Origin: Candidatus Aminicenantota bacterium | GTDB lineage: Bacteria > Acidobacteriota > Aminicenantia > UBA2199 | Length of the DNA stretch: 30,918 nucleotides | Assembly (NCBI GenBank): GCA_030612495.1 | Contig: JAUWNT010000003.1 | Span: forward strand, 1 to 30,918 | Reading direction: 5' to 3' | Shown: in pieces, positions 23,354 through 30,918 of the stretch | How the letters are laid out: every line of letters starts with the position of its first letter | Numbering within the stretch: the stretch's first letter is position 1 | Position numbers and translations under genes: made by a program | The notes under the pieces: generated by a model | Told to the model about the DNA's origin: nothing | What the model saw: only the letters and a program-made list of their open reading frames with translations | Databases searched by the model: none

Positions 23354-25898
23354 TATTAATTTGGACGAAATAGAAGGTTATGCTCATTCAAAATCTGATG
23401 GAAATAAAGAGAATTTTTCTACTCATTGTCACAGAACTTTAAAATATTACCAAAAAATAACAGAATTATATGAAATAGAAAATATTTATTCTAAACTGTT
23501 ATCTAATATTGATATGGAAAAATCTATTGATATTAATAGATTAATAGGATTATTTAAAAAGATATCAATTTTACATGATATTGGTAAATTAACATCAAGT
23601 TTTCAGAGAAAACTTGATGGTGCCAAAAACAATACTACTCATAGTGATAAAAGTTTTGGAGTTATTATTTATTTTCTATTGAAATTAAAAAAGAACGAAA
23701 AAATAAATAGTAAAGAATTTTTAATTCTATTTTTAGTCACTTATTCTGTTTTTAAACATCACGGTAAACTTAATAATATTCTTGAAGATCTTGGGGATTT
23801 TAATTTTTCTCAAAGATTAGTAGAAACCAAAGAGATTCTGCTTTTAATAGGAGAAAATATTGATTACAAAATCATTGATGTTCTTTGTAGTACGGATTTT
23901 TGGAAACAATGGAATAGAAAAAAAATTAGAGACCTTTTGAAAATATTTTCAACAAAAAATTTGTCCTTTTTTATACTACTCAAGCTATTTCATTCAATCC
24001 TTATATCTTCTGATTATTGGGCAACAATGGAATATGAAACAGGAGAAGAATTCGACTTTTTTATTATTGATGAATCATTAAAAAAATCGATTTCTAATAA
24101 TTTCCATAACAATAGAATGATGGATAATAAAGGGGAAATTATCAATTTTAACCCTGGAATAAATGAAAGAAAAAAATCATTAAGAAATATGGATATCGAA
24201 GAAATCTATTTTAAAGATAATAATGAAAAAGCTGATGCCCTTAACAGTATGAGGTCGCACTTAAATATAATCACTGAAGATGAGCTGGGAAAAACTTTAG
24301 ATACACAACCAGATAAAAGAGTGTTTTTCCTTAATATTCCAACAGGGGGTGGTAAAACCAATATTTCTATGAGGCTGGGAATAAAAATAATGGAAAAAAG
24401 GGAGATAAAGAAACTTTTTTACGTTTTCCCTTTTATTAATCTAATTGAACAGAGTTTTGACAGATTAAAATATTTTATTGGTGAAAATAATTTGACAAGA
24501 CTTGATTCTCGTTATATTGCAGAAGATACTGAAAATGAAAATAGTAATAACGACATTTATTCAAGGTATGTGGATAATCTTTTTTTTAATAAACCGGTTC
24601 TTTTTTTAAGCCATGTTAAATTTTTTGATATGATTTTTAGAAATAACAAAAACAGTAATTATAATTTCCATCAGCTTTCAAATAGTATTGTTATTATAGA
24701 TGAAATTCAAGCTTATAGGGACAGTATCTGGACTGAAACAGCCAATACACTTGAAGCTTTGGGCAAATACTTAAATACTTATTTTATTGTAATGAGTGCT
24801 ACATTACCGGAGATTAATAAACTTTTGGGGCAAAAGAATGATGTGTTTTACAGTTTAATAAAGAAATCAATTCAAAATAAAATATTTAAGCATAAAGTAT
24901 TTGATAGAGTTGAAATTAAGCCGGATAAGAATTTTTCAATTAGAAAAGATAAAAAATTAGAAAAGGAAAAAATAATTAAAAAATTAAAAACTTTTAAAGA
25001 TTTTAAGAAAATACTCATTGTAGTAAACAAAGTTATTGATTCTTTAGAGATATATAATTTGATTTATAGCAGAAAAGAATTTAAAGAATATAATGTTCTT
25101 CTGCTAAATTCAACCATAAGTGATGGAAGAAGAAAGGATATCATTATAAATTGTAAAAAAAAAGATGAAAAAATTATACTCATCTCCACACAATCTGTAG
25201 AAGCAGGAGTAGATATTGATTTTGATATTGGAATTAGAGCATACGCTCCATTAGATAGTTTAGTTCAGGTTGCAGGCAGGATAAACAGAAATAATTATAA
25301 AGATAAATGTGAGCTGTATGTATTTAAAGACGAGTCTGTACATCTTGTTTATAAAGGAGATACAAAATCAAAACTTACTACAGAAAAAGATTTCGAAACA
25401 GCTTTTTTTAGTAAAAACATTTTGGATTATAATAAAATAGAAGATTTTTATTCAAAAATTATTGAGCAATTAAAGAAGAATAATAATACCAGATGGATTG
25501 TTAATTCAGAAGGAAATATTTCAGACATGGCAAACCTGTTTTTTAAGAAGATTAATAGAGAAATTCATTTAATTGAAGGTGATACATTGTCATTATTTAT
25601 TCCATTTGATAATGATGGTCAAAAAATTTGGCAAGATTATAAAGCCCTTTTTGATGACAGAAAATCTTTTCAGAATTTTATTAAAATAAAAGAATTTAGA
25701 AAAAAATTGATACCCTATTCAGTTAATATTTTTAATAGTTACACAAAGTATGGGAAATTAAAAGATATTTTAAAAGATGAAATTAAATATGGCTACTATT
25801 ATTGTGACAATTGGGAGAAATACTATTCCATTGAGCAGGGATTAAACACAAAAATGTTCAAAGAAGTTATAGGAAGCAGAGAATTTTTATTTATGTGA
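23337..25898 (+). CDS. cas3: Cas3 nuclease-helicase
   Basis: Cas3 is recruited to target-bound Cascade and unwinds and degrades the DNA. The 853-aa protein has an N-terminal HD nuclease domain (the HD pair at His80-Asp81 in SILHDIGKLTSSF, and FKHHGKL further on). An SF2 helicase follows, with Walker A TGGGKT at 336-341, DEIQ at 455-458 in place of DExH, the SAT-type motif VMSATLPE, and motif VI QVAGRINRN from 644. The domain order HD then helicase is the standard single-chain form. The start ATG at 23337 lies inside cas5, with GGAGGAG upstream. All key residues I can see are intact, so interference should be functional. Confidence 0.94.
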   Translation: MCSLFDINLDEIEGYAHSKSDGNKENFSTHCHRTLKYYQKITELYEIENIYSKLLSNIDMEKSIDINRLIGLFKKISILHDIGKLTSSFQRKLDGAKNNTTHSDKSFGVIIYFLLKLKKNEKINSKEFLILFLVTYSVFKHHGKLNNILEDLGDFNFSQRLVETKEILLLIGENIDYKIIDVLCSTDFWKQWNRKKIRDLLKIFSTKNLSFFILLKLFHSILISSDYWATMEYETGEEFDFFIIDESLKKSISNNFHNNRMMDNKGEIINFNPGINERKKSLRNMDIEEIYFKDNNEKADALNSMRSHLNIITEDELGKTLDTQPDKRVFFLNIPTGGGKTNISMRLGIKIMEKREIKKLFYVFPFINLIEQSFDRLKYFIGENNLTRLDSRYIAEDTENENSNNDIYSRYVDNLFFNKPVLFLSHVKFFDMIFRNNKNSNYNFHQLSNSIVIIDEIQAYRDSIWTETANTLEALGKYLNTYFIVMSATLPEINKLLGQKNDVFYSLIKKSIQNKIFKHKVFDRVEIKPDKNFSIRKDKKLEKEKIIKKLKTFKDFKKILIVVNKVIDSLEIYNLIYSRKEFKEYNVLLLNSTISDGRRKDIIINCKKKDEKIILISTQSVEAGVDIDFDIGIRAYAPLDSLVQVAGRINRNNYKDKCELYVFKDESVHLVYKGDTKSKLTTEKDFETAFFSKNILDYNKIEDFYSKIIEQLKKNNNTRWIVNSEGNISDMANLFFKKINREIHLIEGDTLSLFIPFDNDGQKIWQDYKALFDDRKSFQNFIKIKEFRKKLIPYSVNIFNSYTKYGKLKDILKDEIKYGYYYCDNWEKYYSIEQGLNTKMFKEVIGSREFLFM

Positions 25899-26401
25899 TG
25901 AGTTATACACCTAAGCTTGCGGGATCAATATTTCAAGCATATAATATATGTAAGAGGCAGGCGTGGCTGATGAGCAGGCAGATTACAGGTGATCAGTATA
26001 ATGAATTTTTAGCAATCGGCAGATTAATTTCAGAGGAAAGTTTTAAAAGAGATAAAAAGGAATTAAGAATTGGATCAAATGTTATTGATGTTGTAAGAAA
26101 AAAAGATGGCTCAGTGATTTTGATAGAGACTAAAAAATCATCAAGAGCTATTAATGCCAGTAAATCTCAGCTTTTATTCTACTTGTACAATTTAAGATAT
26201 AAAATAAATAATCTTAAGGGAGAAATCAGAATTCCCAAAGAGAAAAAAATAATAAATGTGGTTTTGGATAAAATAGAAATTGAAAAAATTGATACAATAA
26301 AAAAGGAAATACAAGCTTTACTAAAAAAAGAAAAAGCACCTGAAGTAAAAAAATCAAAGTTTTGTAAAAAGTGTTCTTATTATGATTTCTGTTGGAGTTA
26401 A
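25898..26401 (+). CDS. cas4: Cas4 RecB-like nuclease for spacer acquisition
   Basis: Cas4 trims prespacers and checks the PAM during adaptation. I take ATG at 25898 (167 aa), which shares one base with the cas3 TGA (TGATG); an in-frame GTG at 25895 is possible. One cysteine in the N-terminal YNICKRQAW block and three in KFCKKCSYYDFCW at the end would hold the iron-sulfur cluster. The RecB nuclease core is visible as DVVRKKDGSVILIETKKSS followed by KSQLLFYLYNL. The short size fits the CRISPR-linked Cas4a group. No strong ribosome site precedes it, so it relies on coupling to cas3. Confidence 0.9.
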   Translation: MSYTPKLAGSIFQAYNICKRQAWLMSRQITGDQYNEFLAIGRLISEESFKRDKKELRIGSNVIDVVRKKDGSVILIETKKSSRAINASKSQLLFYLYNLRYKINNLKGEIRIPKEKKIINVVLDKIEIEKIDTIKKEIQALLKKEKAPEVKKSKFCKKCSYYDFCWS

Positions 26402-26412
26402 AAAAAAGTAAT

Positions 26413-27408
26413 ATGAAAGAGTCAGTTTATATTTTTTCAAGTGGGGTTTTAAAGAGGAAGGATAATACCCTGTTCTTTGAAACTGCAGAAGGAAATAAAA
26501 AATTTATTCCTGTTGAACAGGTAAAAGAGATATTAGTATTTGGGGAAGTGAATATAAATAAAAAAATCCTTGAGTTTCTCACTCAAAAAGAGATTATGCT
26601 CTCTTATTTCAATCATTATGGCTATTATATGGGAACATTTTATCCAAGAGAACACTATAATTCAGGTTTTATGATTTTAAATCAGGCAAAAGCCTATATT
26701 GATGAAAAAAATCGGATATATATTGCAAAACAATTTACAATCGGAGCTGCTAAGAATTCTCTGAGAATTCTCAAATATTATAACAGAAGAGAAAAGAATC
26801 TGGATACTTACATAAAAGAGATTGAAAAAAATATTGAAAAGATCGAAAAAGAAGAAAGTATAAAAAAAATAATGGCATGGGAAGGAAATACAAAACAAAC
26901 CTATTTTCAGGCATTTAATATAATTATTGATAATGAAGATTTCAGGTTTATATATAGAAATAAAAGACCTCCTAAAGATTATATAAATGCTTTGATAAGC
27001 TTTTCAAATTCTTTGATATACACATTTGTTTTAAAAGAGATATATCAAACACATCTTGATCCAAGAATTGGTTTCCTGCATTCAAGCAACTTTAGAAGAT
27101 TTACATTAAATCTTGATGTTGCAGAAATATTCAAGCCTGTTATAGGTGACAGAACGATTTTTTCAGTATTAAATAAAAAAGTAATCTCTGCAAAGGATTT
27201 TGAAAAAGAATTGAATGGGATTTTACTGAATGAAAAAGGTAAAAGAAAGTTTCTTGAACAAATTGAAGAACGAATGGGACAAACAATAAAGTATGGCAAT
27301 CTTGACAAAAAGGTCAGTTACAGGAGGTTGATCAGGCTGGAACTTTATAAATTAGAAAAGCATTTGATGAATGAAAAAAAGTATAAACCCTTTGTAATGG
27401 AGTGGTGA
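26413..27408 (+). CDS. cas1: Cas1 integrase
   Basis: Cas1 with Cas2 inserts new spacers at the leader end of the array. I choose ATG at 26413 (331 aa, MKESVYIFSSGVLKRKDNT), which matches the usual Cas1b N-terminus; an in-frame TTG at 26392 inside cas4 would add seven residues and has no ribosome site. Candidate catalytic residues are Glu157 in AWEGNTKQTYF, His223 in GFLHSSNFRR, and the acidic cluster LDVAEIFKP (Asp235, Glu238). The length and motifs match type I-B Cas1. It ends three bases before cas2. Confidence 0.95.
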   Translation: MKESVYIFSSGVLKRKDNTLFFETAEGNKKFIPVEQVKEILVFGEVNINKKILEFLTQKEIMLSYFNHYGYYMGTFYPREHYNSGFMILNQAKAYIDEKNRIYIAKQFTIGAAKNSLRILKYYNRREKNLDTYIKEIEKNIEKIEKEESIKKIMAWEGNTKQTYFQAFNIIIDNEDFRFIYRNKRPPKDYINALISFSNSLIYTFVLKEIYQTHLDPRIGFLHSSNFRRFTLNLDVAEIFKPVIGDRTIFSVLNKKVISAKDFEKELNGILLNEKGKRKFLEQIEERMGQTIKYGNLDKKVSYRRLIRLELYKLEKHLMNEKKYKPFVMEW

Positions 27409-27411
27409 AAA

Positions 27412-27678
27412 ATGTTCATTATCCTATATTATGATGTAGACAAAAAAAGGTGTGGCAAAATGTTAAGAACCTGCAGACAATATTTACAATGGGTACAGAA
27501 TTCTGTTTTTGAAGGTGAGATTAGTGATGCAAATTATGAGGAAATGGTTCATAATCTAACAAAGATAATAAAAAAGAAAGATGAAGAATCAATAGTAATT
27601 TACAAATTCAGGACAATGCAGTATTCAAAAAGGGTGGTAATTGGTGCAGATAAAAAGGAAGATATAAAATTTATCTAA
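27412..27678 (+). CDS. cas2: Cas2 adaptation protein
   Basis: Cas2 forms the central dimer of the Cas1-Cas2 integrase. The 88-aa protein has the ferredoxin-like fold signature MFIILYYDVDKKRCGKML with the conserved Asp after the first strand. It continues RQYLQWVQNSVFEGEISDANYEEM and SIVIYKFRTMQYSKRVVIG, matching type I-B Cas2. Three bases separate it from cas1, and it is followed directly by the CRISPR leader, so the array transcript may also be reached by read-through from the cas operon. Confidence 0.95.
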   Translation: MFIILYYDVDKKRCGKMLRTCRQYLQWVQNSVFEGEISDANYEEMVHNLTKIIKKKDEESIVIYKFRTMQYSKRVVIGADKKEDIKFI

Positions 27679-27800
27679 ATGAATCTGTCGACATAAGATA
27701 ATGCAAGTTTTTATGATAAGAGACAGGAAAAATAAAGCAAAACTTGAAAAAAAAAACAAAAACTTATAAAATATATTTGAAAATGAGTAGATTTTGTGGG
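27679..27800 (+). promoter_or_regulatory. CRISPR leader with array promoter
   Basis: This 122-base, A-rich non-coding stretch separates cas2 from the first repeat and lies at the conserved end of the array (the degenerate repeat is at the opposite end). A good sigma-70 promoter, TTGAAA (27744-27749), 17 bases, TAAAAT (27767-27772), would start transcription about 20 bases before the first repeat. The leader should also guide Cas1-Cas2 integration at the first repeat. Confidence 0.75.
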
Positions 27801-30611
27801 CTTTGAACTCTACCTATAAGGTATTGAAACCACCATACATGTAATACAAACACAGACTACCACAAACCTTTGAACTCTACCTATAAGGTATTGAAACTTA
27901 GGATTAATAACTGGTTCTATGGAAATCCATGTACCTTTGAACTCTACCTATAAGGTATTGAAACCTTTCTTGATCTTAGCTTTTTTTGTATTCATTTTGC
28001 CCTTTGAACTCTACCTATAAGGTATTGAAACTAAGTAATTGAATTTGATTAATTTGTTGCATAACCCTTTGAACTCTACCTATAAGGTATTGAAACTCGT
28101 ATGCTACCGATGCGTATGCATCTCCTTCTCGTCTTTGAACTCTACCTATAAGGTATTGAAACACTGGTATATTATTACCACCTGGAGTTGCTCTTGAACT
28201 TTGAACTCTACCTATAAGGTATTGAAACTCTGATAATGTTGCAATTTCAATTTCATGCTTGTCAGCTTTGAACTCTACCTATAAGGTATTGAAACGATAT
28301 ACCGATTGTTAATGAGAATGAGAAAGTTCCCTTTGAACTCTACCTATAAGGTATTGAAACGATGAAGAGAAAAAGACAGGGTATGATTCTTTTTCTCTTT
28401 GAACTCTACCTATAAGGTATTGAAACGACGATGAGTTGCCTGCAAATGATGTTGAATTTATACTTTGAACTCTACCTATAAGGTATTGAAACTTATAAAA
28501 ACCTTTCATTTCTTCAATACTAAAATTTCTTTGAACTCTACCTATAAGGTATTGAAACGGAAATCAAAACAAGAATAAAGATCATTAAGAATTGCTTTGA
28601 ACTCTACCTATAAGGTATTGAAACCCTACTGCAAGAGCGATATCGCTTTGAGCATTTATCCCTTTGAACTCTACCTATAAGGTATTGAAACTTAGAACCT
28701 ATAAGCTTAATTTCAATACATTTTTCTTCTTTGAACTCTACCTATAAGGTATTGAAACATCCTACCATACTATCAATATACACTAAATAATTCCATCTTT
28801 GAACTCTACCTATAAGGTATTGAAACAATTTACAGAGGGAACTTCAAATGTGCCTGGAGTTACTTTGAACTCTACCTATAAGGTATTGAAACTATCATTA
28901 TCAAACATCCCATTCAGAGTTTCCCATACTTTGAACTCTACCTATAAGGTATTGAAACCCGTTTATAAGCAATGCATTGCAAAAGATATTAGACTTTGAA
29001 CTCTACCTATAAGGTATTGAAACAAAGATAGAACGTTTCCAAGCACTCGGAGCTATAAAACTTTGAACTCTACCTATAAGGTATTGAAACGTGATAACGA
29101 AGTTTGCTTAACTGGGCAAAGCAATGCTTTGAACTCTACCTATAAGGTATTGAAACTATGTTTGACATTGGAAGCTGGCATGCGCATATGGTCTTTGAAC
29201 TCTACCTATAAGGTATTGAAACACAGAAGTTATAGAGTATTATCAGCGACACGGTCTCACTTTGAACTCTACCTATAAGGTATTGAAACTCATCCGCTGC
29301 TGGCGGAATATAAGTTATATATGTACTTTGAACTCTACCTATAAGGTATTGAAACAGTATCCAATCGGCTGGTGGTGCTACTGGAAGTACCCTTTGAACT
29401 CTACCTATAAGGTATTGAAACCGGCTTCAGGTATTGCTTATAAATTCAATAATCTATCTTTGAACTCTACCTATAAGGTATTGAAACTCAAGTAAACTGT
29501 ACGCAGTTGCAGCTAACCAATCTCTTTGAACTCTACCTATAAGGTATTGAAACGCATAACCATATAAATCAGCAAAGAACCACATCATAACCTTTGAACT
29601 CTACCTATAAGGTATTGAAACACAATATCGGCACTGATAACTTTGAATTGATGAATACTTTGAACTCTACCTATAAGGTATTGAAACTTTGTATAATGCT
29701 GTGCTGAATCAATATGTTTATTACTTTGAACTCTACCTATAAGGTATTGAAACGTATTTAATTGCTGTTGTGTTTTCATATTATCAAGACTTTGAACTCT
29801 ACCTATAAGGTATTGAAACCACTTCCAAACTCATTCAAGTCATCAACGTCAATTCCTTTGAACTCTACCTATAAGGTATTGAAACTCTGGATCATTTAAT
29901 TCACATTGATATTCAGGTTCCCTTTGAACTCTACCTATAAGGTATTGAAACATCTACCAGAAACACTTGGAACTAATTTCACAGCTCCTTTGAACTCTAC
30001 CTATAAGGTATTGAAACTGCGATTTAAGAGCATAAGGTGCATCTTCGCCACTCTTTGAACTCTACCTATAAGGTATTGAAACTCGTATATGGGATCGCCA
30101 ACGCCTGTGGAATCCATACTTTGAACTCTACCTATAAGGTATTGAAACTCTGATCTGGCATTGATTCCTTTTCCGAGCTACCTTCCTTTGAACTCTACCT
30201 ATAAGGTATTGAAACAGTTTTGACCGTCTTAATCGTGCTATTTCAGCTTCACTTTGAACTCTACCTATAAGGTATTGAAACCGAGATTCAGTTATTTCTT
30301 CTGCTCCTGCCATATCCCTTTGAACTCTACCTATAAGGTATTGAAACATGCTTCAACGTTCATCCATACATCTTTTTTTACTCCTTTGAACTCTACCTAT
30401 AAGGTATTGAAACAGTTGTATGGCATAAATTGGAGAGAGAATTAAAAACTTTGAACTCTACCTATAAGGTATTGAAACTCATATATGGGATCACCCACGC
30501 CTGTGGAATCCATGCTTTGAACTCTACCTATAAGGTATTGAAACTACCATATGTGCATAATCTCGTATTCTTCTTAAATCCCTTTGAACTCTACCTATAA
30601 GGTATTGTAAA
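27801..30611 (+). CRISPR. Type I-B CRISPR array, 43 repeats and 42 spacers
   Basis: The 30-base repeat begins CTTTGAACTC, has TACCT-ATA-AGGTA in the middle (a 5-bp stem with a 3-base loop), and ends ATTGAAAC, the usual type I-B 8-base crRNA handle. I counted 43 copies by position, the first at 27801-27830 and the last at 30582-30611. The last differs at its 3' end (GGTATTGTAAA), as expected of the trailer-end copy, while the others appear identical. Spacers are 35-38 bases, mostly 36. Orientation is shown by the handle, the leader next to cas2 and the degenerate end repeat. Spacers 35 (30083-30118) and 41 (30479-30514) are near-duplicates. I could not match other spacers to sequences in the window. 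Confidence 0.99.
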
Positions 30612-30656
30612 GATCGGGGGACGGTGCATGTATTCTTGTAAACTTGATACAATTTA

Positions 30657-30691
30657 GAAGTTTTAAGTTTTGAGTTTTAAGTGTTTAGTTA
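30657..30691. repeat. 7-bp-period tract E (unit about TAAGTTT), right copy of the flanking repeat
   Basis: Five heptamers in register: GAAGTTT, TAAGTTT, TGAGTTT, TAAGTGT, TTAGTTA, then an A run. It shares 19 identical bases with tract B upstream of cas6, in the same orientation, 12.2 kb away. The stretch 30612-30918 after the array holds no gene I can support: only this tract, tract F and AT-rich sequence. Confidence 0.7.
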
Positions 30692-30708
30692 AAAAAAAAC
30701 AAAAAAGT

Positions 30709-30743
30709 AGAATATCGAATAATGAATAATGAACAAGGAATGA
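30709..30743. repeat. 7-bp-period tract F (unit about TGAATAA)
   Basis: AGAATAT, CGAATAA, TGAATAA, TGAACAA and GGAATGA follow each other in exact 7-base register, 17 bases after tract E. The unit sequence is unrelated to tracts A-E, but the period is the same. Confidence 0.6.
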
Positions 30744-30918
30744 TGTAAAAGGAAAGGCAACGAGAGGTTTTGTCAAGACTTTTTTATGCAGCATTAAAAA
30801 AACTCCCTTTTAAAAGAAAAATGAAAAAGACAGGTAATTTATTTTTTTATAGTGTGATAAGGATGAGACCCATTAGGAGTTAATTATCAATAGTATAGAA
30901 TTATTTTTTTAGAAGTTG

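Noticed and set aside
28625..28993. 12-base palindromes in spacers 13 (AGCGATATCGCT) and 18 (GCAATGCATTGC)
   Set aside because: Two palindromes among 42 spacers may be chance, and spacers reflect target sequence rather than local function.
29622..29657. CTTTGAATTGATG within spacer 28, resembling the start of a repeat
   Set aside because: Only the first eight bases match the repeat and spacer length is normal, so this is not a decayed extra repeat.
28309..30445. Several open frames inside the array encoding repeated NSTYKVLK or FQYLIGRVQ units
   Set aside because: They are translations of the CRISPR repeat and spacers; the peptide repeats follow the array exactly and have no ribosome sites.
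30612..30918. Possible terminator or gene after the array
   Set aside because: I found no stable stem followed by a T run and no frame with a credible start; only the 7-bp tracts stand out.

Overview
The window is AT-rich bacterial DNA, densely coding and read with the standard bacterial code (ATG, TTG and probably GTG starts; TGA used as stop). It holds the end of purA, a class II (B12-dependent) ribonucleotide reductase, a division and cell-wall (dcw) operon, a short stretch with one unknown secreted protein, and a complete type I-B CRISPR-Cas locus with a long array. The DNPR motif in MurE points to meso-diaminopimelate peptidoglycan. NrdJ and the low GC content would suit an anaerobe. I see no rRNA, tRNA, transposase or other marker that fixes the phylum, so I leave the organism as an unplaced low-GC bacterium.

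Region 1 (1-3437): purA (5' end outside the window) converges on nrdJ, with a possible shared hairpin between them. The nrdJ promoter is a near-consensus sigma-70 site, and a 16-bp NrdR-box-like palindrome fills its spacer.

Region 2 (3438-17620): mraZ-rsmH-ftsL-ftsI-murE-murD-ftsW-murC-ftsQ-ftsA-ftsZ-hutI-yitT. From mraZ to hutI, neighbours overlap or lie within 9 nt, so this looks like one translationally coupled operon. murF, mraY, murG and murB/ddl are missing from their usual slots. Imidazolonepropionase (hutI) is fused to the end of the operon by an ATGA overlap with ftsZ. TGGGA repeats with a 10-bp period cover the mraZ start and look like an autoregulatory MraZ operator.

Region 3 (17621-18754): a bidirectional hairpin, one unrecognised exported protein on the minus strand, then 450 bp of non-coding DNA. 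That DNA holds a GC-rich hairpin, three tracts with a strict 7-bp period but different unit sequences, and the cas promoters.

Region 4 (18755-30611): cas6-(28-codon ORF)-cas8b-cas7-cas5-cas3-cas4-cas1-cas2, leader, and a 43-repeat/42-spacer array. Cas6 cuts the array transcript. Cas8b, Cas7, Cas5 and probably a Cas11 made from an internal start inside cas8b form Cascade. Cas3 destroys the target. Cas4-Cas1-Cas2 acquire spacers. Two spacers are diverged versions of the same coding site and differ only at synonymous third codon positions.

Region 5 (30612-30918): non-coding, with two further 7-bp-period tracts. One is nearly identical to a tract upstream of cas6, so the whole CRISPR-Cas module lies between matching repeats.
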